Positions 14,729 through 23,166 of a stretch of 24,898 bases of DNA are shown one piece after another (the first letter of the stretch is position 1; every line of letters starts with the position of its first letter). The notes beneath the pieces are model-generated. The model was given only the letters and a program-made list of their open reading frames with translations. It had not been told where the DNA came from and searched no databases. This DNA comes from Clostridiales bacterium (GTDB taxonomy: Bacteria > Bacillota > Clostridia > Lachnospirales > Lachnospiraceae): positions 1 through 24,898 of the forward strand of contig JAAZDA010000199.1 in the NCBI GenBank assembly GCA_012512995.1. The letters are read 5' to 3'. Position numbers and translations under genes: made by a program.

Positions 14729-14878
14729 ATGGACAATTTCGGAAGCGGCATGGCCGGATCTTTCAAAAGCATGGTATGGGACTACTATTTACCCACATAT
14801 ATGCACGAAGCCTCGAATAAGTTGACTATAAAACATTACAGGCGGAAAAATGATATCTCAGCCAGGACCCATAATTGA
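14729..14878 (+). CDS. possible 49-residue protein, unidentified
   Basis: ATG 14729 has AGGAAG seven bases upstream and opens MDNFGSGMAGSFKSMVWDYY, LPTYMHEASNK and a basic end to TGA 14878, overlapping the start of the Smr gene out of frame. The Gly/Ser/Met-rich start followed by an aromatic stretch is unusual. It may be a short real gene or the start of a lost one. Confidence 0.3.
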   Translation: MDNFGSGMAGSFKSMVWDYYLPTYMHEASNKLTIKHYRRKNDISARTHN

Positions 14879-15110
14879 ACTTGATCTGCATGGCTTAAGG
14901 GCGGCAGATGCAAAGAAAAAAATCGACGCGACAATAAGCAACGCAGATCCGGGCACGTACAGGATCCGTCTGATTCACGGGTATAATCGCGGGGATTCTA
15001 TCAGAACGATGATATGGGAAGAGTACCGTTATGGCAGAGAGCCTAAAGTCATTCGTGTAGAAGGAGGATGGAACGAAGGAATAACAGAACTTGTTTTGAG
15101 AGAATTCTGA
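14850..15110 (+). CDS. small stand-alone Smr domain protein
   Basis: The Smr domain, found at the end of MutS2 and alone, binds or cuts nucleic acid; recent work links it to ribosome rescue and RNA cleavage. The 86 residues contain ELDLHGLRAADAKKKID (LDLHG motif), RLIHGYNRGDSIRTMI (HGxG-like, here HGYNRG) and VIRVEGGWNEGITELVL. AGGCGG sits eight bases before ATG 14850. Length fits a single domain, and the gene appears intact. It marks the left edge of the well-preserved half of the window. The 157 bases after it hold no clear feature. Confidence 0.8.
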   Translation: MISQPGPIIELDLHGLRAADAKKKIDATISNADPGTYRIRLIHGYNRGDSIRTMIWEEYRYGREPKVIRVEGGWNEGITELVLREF

Positions 15111-15267
15111 TGACTGAACGCCGAAGATAACGGCTAAGAGGTGAACCGCGGCATGATTCCGCTAATGTATGGTACACTATTTCAGAAACTACAACCAGGC
15201 AGATTCCCTGGGGAAATCGATGCGGCAAGACAGTCGCATTAACAACGCTGAGGCGTGAGAGGAAAGT

Positions 15268-16818
15268 ATGGAAAGTGTTATTTTTAATGAACTTGATATA
15301 AAGAAGGAACTGAAAAAAGCCATTGCTGATATGGGCTTTGTCGAAGCGACACCGGTACAGAGTCAGAGCATAGGCCCGATGATGGAGGGCCGGGATATTG
15401 TCGCACAGGCTCCTACTGGAACAGGCAAAACATGTGCTTTCGGGATTCCGTTGATAAACGGAATGGATACTGCATCCAGGGACATACTTGCTTTGATTCT
15501 CTGCCCTACAAGGGAACTTGTCGTTCAGAATACGAATGAACTTATGAAGCTCACAAAATATATGAAGTCAATCCGCATTGTGCCTGTTTACGGCGGACAG
15601 AATATGGAAAGACAGATCATGGCACTAAAGAGAAAGCCGCAGATCATAGTCGCGACGCCGGGCCGTCTCATGGATCATATGAGAAGAAAGACCATAAGAC
15701 TTGATCGTCTGCAGTATCTCGTCCTTGATGAAGCTGATGAAATGCTTGATATGGGATTCAAGGAAGACATTGATACAATACTTGAAAATGTCCACAGCAG
15801 GACAGAGCTGGAAGACAAGGAACAAGCTGAAGGACAGACTGGGGACGGGCAGATTGCAAAGACCGCAAGACAGACAGTTCTCTTTTCGGCAACTATGTCC
15901 CCTAAGATCCGCGCAATTACAAAGCAGTATCTGACCGATCCTGTCAAGGTTCAGATCACGAAGTCAGAGATTACGGTCCCTAACACCAAACAGTATTATA
16001 TTGAAGTGAGTTCGGAGAACAAGACTGATGTTCTGGCCAGATTGATAGATGTAAGTGATTTCAAGATTACTATGGTGTTCTGCAACACGAAGAGAAAGGT
16101 GGATGAGCTTTCTCATGAGATGGCGGCCAGAGGCTATAATGCACAGGGTCTGCACGGCGATATGCGCCAGATGCAGAGAGACCATGTTATTGCCGAATTC
16201 AAAAAAGGCAAAGTCGAAATACTGATTGCAACTGATGTTGCGGCAAGAGGACTGGATATCAACGGAGTAGAAGCAGTATTTAACTATGATCTTCCGGATG
16301 ACCTGGAATACTATGTCCACAGGATCGGAAGGACAGGCCGTGCCAATAAGGATGGGATCTCATATTCATTCGTCGGCAGACGTGAAATGTACAAGCTTCG
16401 TGAGATCATGAACTATACAAAGGCCAAGATCAGGTTCATGCAGATCCCGAAGGTAGAAGAGATCACGGATGTCCGATCAAAACAGGCGATGACGGAGATC
16501 TATGATCTGATTGGCAAAACTGATCTTTCAGGATATGAAGAAATAATAGAGAAGTTCATGGAAGAATCTGACAGCGACGACATGACTATTATGGATATTG
16601 CAGCTGCATTCCTCTGCAAGGAAGTCAAAACAGAAGGCCTTTCCGAGATAGAAGTAAAGGAACCCTCTTATCAGAATAGAAATTATTACGGCAAAGACCA
16701 GAATCATGGGAACAATTACCGCGGACGCAGCAACAACAATCAGCGCAGCAACAGCAGTAACAGACGCGGCAGCAACAGATCCGGTGGGAACACTTCGCGC
16801 GATAAGAAGAGCAAATAA
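15268..16818 (+). CDS. DEAD-box ATP-dependent RNA helicase
   Basis: A 516-residue cytosolic RNA helicase, likely active in ribosome assembly, mRNA turnover or cold adaptation. All core motifs are present in order: Q motif EATPVQSQS, motif I APTGTGKT (residues 48-55), PTRELVVQ, TPGRLMD, DEAD (154-157), SAT, MVFCNTKRK, ATDVAARGLDI and YVHRIGRTGR. The tail after ~470 is rich in Asn, Arg, Gly and Ser (RGRSNNNQRSNSSNRRGSNR), typical of the RNA-binding tails of CshA/DeaD-type proteins. GAGAGGAAAG precedes ATG 15268. It is intact, with an aldolase gene close behind. Confidence 0.95.
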   Translation: MESVIFNELDIKKELKKAIADMGFVEATPVQSQSIGPMMEGRDIVAQAPTGTGKTCAFGIPLINGMDTASRDILALILCPTRELVVQNTNELMKLTKYMKSIRIVPVYGGQNMERQIMALKRKPQIIVATPGRLMDHMRRKTIRLDRLQYLVLDEADEMLDMGFKEDIDTILENVHSRTELEDKEQAEGQTGDGQIAKTARQTVLFSATMSPKIRAITKQYLTDPVKVQITKSEITVPNTKQYYIEVSSENKTDVLARLIDVSDFKITMVFCNTKRKVDELSHEMAARGYNAQGLHGDMRQMQRDHVIAEFKKGKVEILIATDVAARGLDINGVEAVFNYDLPDDLEYYVHRIGRTGRANKDGISYSFVGRREMYKLREIMNYTKAKIRFMQIPKVEEITDVRSKQAMTEIYDLIGKTDLSGYEEIIEKFMEESDSDDMTIMDIAAAFLCKEVKTEGLSEIEVKEPSYQNRNYYGKDQNHGNNYRGRSNNNQRSNSSNRRGSNRSGGNTSRDKKSK

Positions 16819-16856
16819 GAATATTGTGTCAGAAAAAGAGGAAGGCTGGTGGGAAA

Positions 16857-17696
16857 ATGCTTGTCAATATGAATGATGTTTTGATTCCGGCAAAGAACGG
16901 GAAATACGGAGTAGGGTTCTTCAATGCGGTCAACGTGGAGATGGCAAGAGCTGTTATTGAGACGGCTGAGGAATTGAACTCTCCTGTTATGGTCGGTACG
17001 GCAGAAGTGCTGTTGCCTGTGATGGAACTCGAACGTGTAGCTGAGTACCTTATCCCAATGGCAGAGAAGGCCACTGTTCCGGTATGCGTTCATTATGATC
17101 ACGGTCTGACTTTTGAAAGATGCATGCAGGCTATTAATCTGGGGTTCTCATCTATTATGTATGACTGTTCCACGGATCCGTATGAGGAGAATATCAGTAA
17201 AGTAGCAGAGATGGTTAAAATCTGTCATGCTATGGGAGTGACTGTTGAGGGTGAACTGGGGCATGTAGGTGACAACGCCGGTGCGGGAAAACTGGCGCAT
17301 CCGAGTGACTATTATACGGATCCAGACACAGCGGTCGATTTTGTGACAAGGACAGGCGTGGATTCACTTGCAGTTGCAGTGGGAAATGCGCACGGTGATT
17401 ATGCATTCCCGCCAAAACTTGATTTTGACAGGATCGCAATTATTTCCCAAAAGACAGATCTGCCATTAGTGCTTCATGGCGGAAGCGGTCTCTCAGATGA
17501 TGATTTCAAAAAGGCAGTGCAGATCGGCATTTCCAAAATCAATATTTTCACAGATATAGATAAAGCCGGGAAAACCGGAATTGAAGCCGGGTTACAGGCT
17601 GGCGCCAAGTCGATGATGGGGTTGATCCCATATGAGATCGATGCGATGAAAGCTGTCGTTGCCAGGAAAATCGAGCTGTTCGGATCTAAGGGATAG
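16857..17696 (+). CDS. class II fructose-bisphosphate (or tagatose-bisphosphate) aldolase
   Basis: A zinc-dependent aldolase that splits ketose 1,6-bisphosphates into dihydroxyacetone phosphate and glyceraldehyde 3-phosphate. Marks: HYDHG (catalytic Asp and zinc His), VEGELGHVGD, NAHGDY and LHGGSGL with the other zinc ligands, and KINIFTDID with the phosphate loop. 279 residues fits the GatY/KbaY-like short class II group. ATG 16857 (MLVNMNDVLIPAKNGKYG) is chosen over the upstream in-frame start at 16824 because the homologous N-terminus begins there and GGTGGGA precedes it. Which bisphosphate is preferred cannot be read from the sequence. It lies 38 bases after the helicase gene and may be co-transcribed. 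Confidence 0.9.
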   Translation: MLVNMNDVLIPAKNGKYGVGFFNAVNVEMARAVIETAEELNSPVMVGTAEVLLPVMELERVAEYLIPMAEKATVPVCVHYDHGLTFERCMQAINLGFSSIMYDCSTDPYEENISKVAEMVKICHAMGVTVEGELGHVGDNAGAGKLAHPSDYYTDPDTAVDFVTRTGVDSLAVAVGNAHGDYAFPPKLDFDRIAIISQKTDLPLVLHGGSGLSDDDFKKAVQIGISKINIFTDIDKAGKTGIEAGLQAGAKSMMGLIPYEIDAMKAVVARKIELFGSKG

Positions 17697-17713
17697 GGTG
17701 GCAGATCTGAAGA

Positions 17714-17816
17714 TATAATACTGAGTGATGACCCGCTTACGTCAGATCCGATGGAACTATCGGAAATAAAAGTTATGAAAACATACCGCGGTGGAAAGTG
17801 TATTTACGAGCGATGA
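17714..17816 (+). pseudogene. 3'-end fragment of the YtcJ-like amidohydrolase (second copy)
   Basis: IILSDDPLTSDPMELSEIKV then MKTYRGGKCIYER matches 14589-14681 at roughly nine bases in ten. It joins the DNA 18 bases after the aldolase stop. Its TGA (17814-17816) overlaps the ATG of the response regulator (ATGA at 17813). The fragment has no start and no catalytic residues. Confidence 0.85.
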
Positions 17817-18562
17817 GAATTATTATTCTTGAGGATTCAGACAGTGACTATCGTCTGCTGAAATCCATAATTGATGAGTGCATTGGAAAAATGAACCTGG
17901 CGCCGCCCGAAACAGTAAGATATACAGATGGAACCGCGCTTGTCCGGGAAATCTCGTCCTGGCACGAACATGGCGGAGGGGGCAGTTACCTCTTCTTCCT
18001 GGACATTGTTGTGCCGGGAGAATTGAGCGGAGTAGAGACAGCGCACAGGATCAGAGATAAGTATGAGTCGGCTCATATTGTATTTACTACAAGCAACAAA
18101 GAATATGCGCTGGATGGATTTCGCGTCCATGCAGATGATTATCTTGTAAAACCATATGACGCAAAAGATGTCACTGCAATACTTGGAAAGTTCTTCGAAG
18201 AAAATGTCGCCAGCGCCTATATCAGCGTGTTGTCAGACAGGGTTGAGATCCCGGTCTGTGTCAGAAAGATCAAATACGCTGAGATGCAGGGACATATTAT
18301 AAATATAGCGATGTCGGACGGGAAGACCATCCAGACATATATGTCATTTGAAAAGTTTGTGTCGCTTCTTTCGGACAGACCTTGTTTTGAACAGTGCTAC
18401 CGCGGGATTATAGTAAGTTTTGACTATGTTGAACAGATCACAGCGGAAGGTGTGCGGATCAGCACGGGGCAGCTTCTGCCGATAAGCCGCAATAAGTATT
18501 CAGAGATCAGAGACAAATACTGCAACTACCTTATACGCAAAACAAGGGAGGGCGTGAACTGA
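17813..18562 (+). CDS. LytTR response regulator (AgrA-like)
   Basis: A 249-residue transcription factor controlled by phosphorylation. The N-terminal receiver has the acidic pair in MRIIILEDSDSD, the phospho-acceptor Asp 64 in FFLDIVVPG, Thr in VFTTSN and Lys in VKPYD. The C-terminal LytTR DNA-binding domain runs from about 140 (VCVRKIKYAEMQGHIINI) to the end (SFDYVEQI, LLPISRNKYSEIRD). ATG 17813 gives the standard start; the frame extends to GTG 17798, but MRIIILED is the conserved beginning. Its stop overlaps the kinase start by one base (TGATG), so the pair is translationally coupled. Its start overlaps the end of the amidohydrolase fragment. Confidence 0.9.
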   Translation: MRIIILEDSDSDYRLLKSIIDECIGKMNLAPPETVRYTDGTALVREISSWHEHGGGGSYLFFLDIVVPGELSGVETAHRIRDKYESAHIVFTTSNKEYALDGFRVHADDYLVKPYDAKDVTAILGKFFEENVASAYISVLSDRVEIPVCVRKIKYAEMQGHIINIAMSDGKTIQTYMSFEKFVSLLSDRPCFEQCYRGIIVSFDYVEQITAEGVRISTGQLLPISRNKYSEIRDKYCNYLIRKTREGVN

Positions 18563-19998
18563 TGAGTACGATGACGGGATTAAGGTTGCTGGAGCTGCTG
18601 TTCTATTGTGTTGCAAATCTCGTTCCGGGCGTTCTTCTGATGTGCATAGCGTGTAAGAAGATCCTTCGCTTTAATCGTGTCATAACGACACTTTTGTCTG
18701 TAATGCTCCTCCTGGTTTATTTGTCATGCACAGCGTCTTATGATGCCGGGATCCTGTCATATATCACTGCAAATCTTATTATCAACGCATCATATGTAGT
18801 ATTCGCATTGATCCTTACAAAGCAACATTTTGGGCTCCTGCTGTTCATACTGGGCATTTCGCTGAATTACGGGAGCGTTTGCGGAATCACTTCTGAAGGC
18901 ATTTATAATGTCATAAATCTTCGTTATGTAGGGTTCGGCTATTGGTCTTCGCTTATAACAATCATAGTGTCAGCTCTGTTCTTCATCCTTTATTATCGCG
19001 TGCTGGTCAGAAAATTCGTGCCGATCTTCATGCGCAACGAATACCAGAAAGAATGGGATACCATGTGGCTGGTGCCGGTATTCTTTTGTTTTGTCCACTA
19101 TTACTGCATATGGACACAGCGTGGTGATTATGCAAAGGATCCATTCAATGTCATCAGCCTTATTATGATAAATATCGGCTCGCTGATGATATGTTATCTT
19201 GTGGCTTTTCTTGTCGAGCAGACGGCAATCCGTCAGAGCCTTGAAGCTGACAGGAAGGTCAATAACATGCAGAAGCGCCACTACGAGGACATTCAGGACA
19301 GTCTTGTCAAAACAAGGCAGACCCGTCATGATCTTCGCCAGCATCTTCGTCTTATTCAATCGTATCTTGATTCCGGAGATGTGGATGTCCTGAGAGAGTA
19401 TGTGAAAAGTTATTCGCAGTCTCTGCCTGAGATCAAATATGAGAGTTATTGCGAAAACGAGACAATCAATACAATAGTGAACTATTACGCTGCCATGGCG
19501 AAGGAAAAGGAAATTGATTTTGAGGCAGCCATCAACGCGCCGGCCGACCTGTTTATCAGCGACCCGGAGCTGTGTGTGGTCATAGGCAACCTGCTTGAGA
19601 ATTCGGTGGAGGCGGGATGCCGCTATCTGGAAAGCGCGGGAGCTTCAGACAAAGCACGACCGTTTGTGAGGATCCATGCGCGCGATGTTGCAGGCGCAAC
19701 ACTGATCATTACTGTGGATAACGGGCCTGCCCTTAAGCCGACACTGTACTATGACAGAAGGGCAGCCCGCCGCTCCGGCACAAGTGCAGATCGCAGGACA
19801 TCCGCGAATGAACGCAGAACGCCGTTTCCGGGCGGTGGGGAAGCGTCAGCATCGTTGTATTTTTCATCAAAACACGATTCGGACGGAATAGGAATTGCGT
19901 CGGTGCGTTCAATCGCGGCCAAGTATAATGGCAGGGCAGATTTTGAATGGAAGGACGGCACTTTCAGTGCTTCGGTCCTTGTCTGCAACTCGCGCTGA
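18562..19998 (+). CDS. GHKL sensor histidine kinase (AgrC-like)
   Basis: A 478-residue membrane kinase, partner of the regulator it overlaps. About six membrane helices fill residues 1-220 (for example LLELLFYCVANLVPGVLLMC and SLITIIVSALFFILYY). After a short coiled stretch comes the phospho-accepting His 256 in TRHDLRQHLRLI, the N box VIGNLLENSVEAG, and the G box DGIGIASVRSIA with a final WKDGTFSASVLV. Between N and G boxes sits a long Arg/Ser/Gly-rich insertion (RRAARRSGTSADRRTSANER), longer than usual for the ATP lid. AgrC-type kinases usually sense peptides, but no agrB or agrD gene is in the window. GAGGGCG precedes ATG 18562. Confidence 0.9.
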   Translation: MSTMTGLRLLELLFYCVANLVPGVLLMCIACKKILRFNRVITTLLSVMLLLVYLSCTASYDAGILSYITANLIINASYVVFALILTKQHFGLLLFILGISLNYGSVCGITSEGIYNVINLRYVGFGYWSSLITIIVSALFFILYYRVLVRKFVPIFMRNEYQKEWDTMWLVPVFFCFVHYYCIWTQRGDYAKDPFNVISLIMINIGSLMICYLVAFLVEQTAIRQSLEADRKVNNMQKRHYEDIQDSLVKTRQTRHDLRQHLRLIQSYLDSGDVDVLREYVKSYSQSLPEIKYESYCENETINTIVNYYAAMAKEKEIDFEAAINAPADLFISDPELCVVIGNLLENSVEAGCRYLESAGASDKARPFVRIHARDVAGATLIITVDNGPALKPTLYYDRRAARRSGTSADRRTSANERRTPFPGGGEASASLYFSSKHDSDGIGIASVRSIAAKYNGRADFEWKDGTFSASVLVCNSR

Positions 19999-20024
19999 TT
20001 CAGGCGCATCTCGTGACAGGTCTA

Positions 20025-20054
20025 TTGTTTATACACTCCGTTTCAGTTGATAAT
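20025..20054 (+). promoter_or_regulatory. promoter of the small exported protein
   Basis: TTGTTT (20025-20030), 18 bases and GATAAT (20049-20054), 81 bases before ATG 20136. Moderate match to the sigma-70 consensus. It follows the kinase gene and would give the next gene its own transcript. Confidence 0.4.
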
Positions 20055-20135
20055 CAGTTAAAAGGAATTCCAATACAGGAATTCAAATAAAGGAAATAAA
20101 AGAACAGACATAAGTGTGAAACGGAGGGAACGAAT

Positions 20136-20552
20136 ATGACAAAGAGAGTGTTATCGTATCTTGCAACAGGATTGGCAGTAATTATTCTCACAGCAACATT
20201 GGGAGGCACGGCTGTATCAGCAAAGGCAAAAGCTAAAGACTTTACTCTTCTGGATGTAACATCAGATATGATAGATGTAGGTATTTATGCCGTAGGTGAA
20301 GACAATTCTGAAATAGTATTATCTTTGTTTACGGGACCGGACAAGAATCAGTATATTTCAATATTTGTTTTTGATGAAGATGGCGACGGAGATGTGCTCT
20401 GCGGCATACCGGTAGCGGATACATATACTGACGAAGACGGAATAGCATGGACAACGGCGGAAGCCACAGATGTTTATACAGGCGAGGATTTCACGGTCGG
20501 CTTTGCGGAAGATGACTATGGAAACAAGAAACTGCGAGGCGTTGCCAGATAA
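20136..20552 (+). CDS. small exported acidic protein, unknown function
   Basis: A 138-residue protein with a clear signal peptide: MTKR, then the hydrophobic LSYLATGLAVIILTATLGG, then TAVSAKA as a likely signal-peptidase I site near residue 30. The mature part is acidic and rich in Asp and Thr (FVFDEDGDGDVLCGIPVADT, TAEATDVYTGEDFTVGFAED) with one cysteine; DEDGDGDV could bind calcium, but a complete EF-hand-like loop is not evident. GGAGGG at 20123-20128 precedes ATG 20136. It has its own promoter-like boxes and terminator, and lies between an AgrC-like kinase and a hybrid kinase. No family recognised; a role as extracellular ligand or sensor partner would be speculation. Confidence 0.75.
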   Translation: MTKRVLSYLATGLAVIILTATLGGTAVSAKAKAKDFTLLDVTSDMIDVGIYAVGEDNSEIVLSLFTGPDKNQYISIFVFDEDGDGDVLCGIPVADTYTDEDGIAWTTAEATDVYTGEDFTVGFAEDDYGNKKLRGVAR

Positions 20553-20568
20553 AATGAACTAAGGAAAG

Positions 20569-20601
20569 GACATGGGCTGCAAAACACCCGTGTCTTTTTT
20601 T
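20569..20601 (+). terminator. rho-independent terminator
   Basis: GACATGGG (20569-20576) pairs with CCCGTGTC (20587-20594), with one G-T pair and a 10-base loop, followed by a run of T. It lies 17 bases after the stop of the small exported protein. Confidence 0.85.
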
Positions 20602-20702
20602 ATAAAGTTGTACTACTCTGCGTCGGGATTCACTGGTAAAATAGTACTGAACCAAACATTGTTATATCATCTTTATGAAATGCATCACAGAAGAGGCTCT
20701 CT

Positions 20703-23093
20703 ATGGATAAGCAGGAGATTTATCAGCTGGTAGTTGATGAAATGCAGGCAGCTGTTTTTGAATGGGATCTCATAACGGGGGAATTCTATTGCACGGATAA
20801 CTACCATAATTATGCCATGAGTACTGTTCCGCCGGAACTTATCCTTGCAAACAAGGGGCCTTCTGATTTGTTTTATCCTGATGATATGCCTGCAATTAAG
20901 AAGTTCTTTGCTGATACAGGCAGCGGAGAGCACAGGGCTGAAACTGTGCTGAGGCTTAAGCTGACTGCTGGCGGATACAGATGGTGCAAATTGATCGGCT
21001 TGTTCTATAAAGACGAAAACGGAAGACCATACCGCACTATCGGAATGATCATAGATATAGATGATTCGCTGAAGGCGCAGAAGGCTCTTGAAGACGCGAA
21101 CTGGCAACTTGAGAAGCAGTACAGACATGAAATGTCAGAACTCAAGATGCTGGAGAAAGACAGCGAAGTAGCTATACAGTTTAATGTCACAAAAGACAAA
21201 CTGATTTCGTATAGAAGTGCTCAGAAGTTTTACGGAGAATTTCAGGCTGGAGAAGAAGGCTCTGCTATACGGCCTGGTATCTCAGCCAAGATCCCGACAC
21301 CGGAAGAAAGACGGATCGCAGACGATTTTTTTGATCGTAATAAAGCAATTGAACGCTTCGAAAAAGGGGAAAAGGAATTCTCGGCAGAATACAGAAGAAG
21401 GCTGATTAACGGGCGTCTGTGCTGGTTCCATGTGACGTGTCGTCTGGCAAAGGATGAAGATAATGGGGATCTGATCTCCTATACTTATATGCGCAATATT
21501 AATAAGGAGCGCATGAAGGAACTGACAGCTGAGGCAGTTATAGATAAAGAGACGGAATATGTTTTGCTCCTCAACACGGTATCGCATACGTCCATGCTCA
21601 TTTTTATTAGGGATGGATATAAGGCTGATTACGCACTTTACGAGGAATTCAAATTAACCGATGTTACGGATAAGCACAGTTTCGATACCATCGATATGGA
21701 AGATAGAAAAAAGACGATCAAATTTTTCTGTGAGATGAATCTCATAGACAGATTAGTCAACGAGACGGTCATTACATCAACATACAGACGCTGTTATAAG
21801 GATGATTCTGTTCGCCGGAAAAAAATGCGTGCGTTTTATCTGGACAGCACTCATGAAGATATCGTGATCGATCAAAGGGATATAACCGACCTTTATGAAG
21901 AAGAACAGGAGCAGAAACGTGTTTTGCAGACAGCCCTCGATGAGGCTAATGCGGCGAACCGGGCCAAGAGCGAGTTCCTCTCGAGAATGAGTCATGATCT
22001 GCGCACCCCTATGAACGTAATAATGGGCCTGTCTTCACTTGCTCTGGATAGTGTTAATGATCCGGGGGAAATTGAAAAATCTCTTTCAAACATAATTGAG
22101 TCGTCCAAGTATCTCCTCAGCCTGGTCAATGACAGTCTTGATATGGAGAAGATCAACAGCGGAAAGCTCGTATTGAACCCTGTAGCTTACCCATACATCG
22201 ACTTTTACAATGATGTAAATGCTGTCATTGGACCGATGTGCAAAGTCAGAAATATTTCGTTCGTGATCGATGATCCGGAAATGGTAAAGCCGATAATAGT
22301 AGCAGACAAAACACGTGTCGAGCAGATTTTTTACAACCTCCTCTCAAATGCTGTCAGATACACACAAAATGGCGGGAAGGTCGAAATGCTGACCAGAAAC
22401 AGCGTGATCCGGAATGGCTGCGTAGAATTTGATTCTATCGTTCGTGATAACGGTGTCGGGATGAGCGACGAATTCCAAAAACATATGTTTGAGGCATTCG
22501 CGCAGGAAGAAAATGAAATCACGCCCCAGTATGGAGGAACCGGTCTCGGACTTACGATAGTAAGGCAATTGACAGACCTTATGGGTGCAGACATTTTTGT
22601 AAAGAGCAGGCTTGGTGAGGGAACTGAGATAAAGGTCCACTTTGTTTTTCCGGTTGCCAACGTAACTGACTTAGTTGTAAAAGAAAAAGCACCGGAGTCT
22701 TTTGAAAAGCTCTGCGGTAAACATGTTTTGCTTGTGGAGGATCATCCGCTTAACCAGATGATCGCTGAGAAGTTGCTTGATAAAGTGGGAGTAATTGTCA
22801 CGTCTGTCGGAAACGGGCAGGAGGCGGTAAACAGATTCCGGGCGACTACGCCTTACTATTTTGATGCAATACTGATGGATATAAGAATGCCGATCATGAA
22901 CGGACTTGATGCTACAAGAAAAATCCGCGCGCTCGATAAGCCTGATGCTGAGAAGGTGCCGATCATCGCTATGACTGCGAATGCCTATGATTCTGATGTC
23001 GAGGCATCACTGAAGGCTGGAATGAACGCTCATCTGTCAAAACCTATTGAGCCGGACAGGCTTTATGAAACGCTTTGTGAATTTATCAAATGA
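20703..23093 (+). CDS. hybrid sensor histidine kinase with PAS-like input and receiver
   Basis: A 796-residue cytosolic hybrid kinase; no membrane helix is seen. Residues ~1-130 form a PAS-like domain (VFEWDLITGEFYCTDNYH, then GGYRWCKLIGLFYKDENGRP); further sensor-like segments follow to ~400 (RRRLINGRLCWFHVTCRL and others), then a coiled linker. The dimerisation helix has His 431 in SRMSHDLRTPMN. The ATPase part has NLLSNAVRYT, RDNGVGMSDEF and GGTGLGLTIVRQL. A receiver from ~675 has Asp 726 in AILMDIRMPIMNG, a TAN segment (IAMTANAYD) and SKPIEP. All signalling residues are present. Ligand unknown. Start at ATG 20703 with AGAAGAGG upstream. Probably works with the truncated homologue behind it. 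Confidence 0.9.
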   Translation: MDKQEIYQLVVDEMQAAVFEWDLITGEFYCTDNYHNYAMSTVPPELILANKGPSDLFYPDDMPAIKKFFADTGSGEHRAETVLRLKLTAGGYRWCKLIGLFYKDENGRPYRTIGMIIDIDDSLKAQKALEDANWQLEKQYRHEMSELKMLEKDSEVAIQFNVTKDKLISYRSAQKFYGEFQAGEEGSAIRPGISAKIPTPEERRIADDFFDRNKAIERFEKGEKEFSAEYRRRLINGRLCWFHVTCRLAKDEDNGDLISYTYMRNINKERMKELTAEAVIDKETEYVLLLNTVSHTSMLIFIRDGYKADYALYEEFKLTDVTDKHSFDTIDMEDRKKTIKFFCEMNLIDRLVNETVITSTYRRCYKDDSVRRKKMRAFYLDSTHEDIVIDQRDITDLYEEEQEQKRVLQTALDEANAANRAKSEFLSRMSHDLRTPMNVIMGLSSLALDSVNDPGEIEKSLSNIIESSKYLLSLVNDSLDMEKINSGKLVLNPVAYPYIDFYNDVNAVIGPMCKVRNISFVIDDPEMVKPIIVADKTRVEQIFYNLLSNAVRYTQNGGKVEMLTRNSVIRNGCVEFDSIVRDNGVGMSDEFQKHMFEAFAQEENEITPQYGGTGLGLTIVRQLTDLMGADIFVKSRLGEGTEIKVHFVFPVANVTDLVVKEKAPESFEKLCGKHVLLVEDHPLNQMIAEKLLDKVGVIVTSVGNGQEAVNRFRATTPYYFDAILMDIRMPIMNGLDATRKIRALDKPDAEKVPIIAMTANAYDSDVEASLKAGMNAHLSKPIEPDRLYETLCEFIK

Positions 23094-23120
23094 AAGCTCA
23101 GAAAGATTGTTTCAGTACGA

Positions 23121-23149
23121 TTGACCGTAGCAGTCAAAGTATATAAAAT
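23121..23149 (+). promoter_or_regulatory. possible promoter of the second kinase-receiver gene
   Basis: TTGACC (23121-23126), 17 bases and TAAAAT (23144-23149), lying in the 73-base gap between the two kinase genes. If used, the leader before ATG 23167 would be only about ten bases, so this is tentative. Confidence 0.35.
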
Positions 23150-23166
23150 GAAAGCCGGATGACCGC

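Noticed and set aside
15111..15267. Possible structured leader before the helicase gene
   Set aside because: Small G/C-rich stems can be drawn but no known riboswitch or attenuator pattern, and no terminator, is evident.
15675..15947. Minus-strand open frames across the helicase gene
   Set aside because: Shadows of the DEAD-box coding frame; Ser-rich low-information translations.
20064..20084. Two GGAATTC copies as a regulatory repeat
   Set aside because: Short and palindromic by chance in A/T-rich DNA; no further units.
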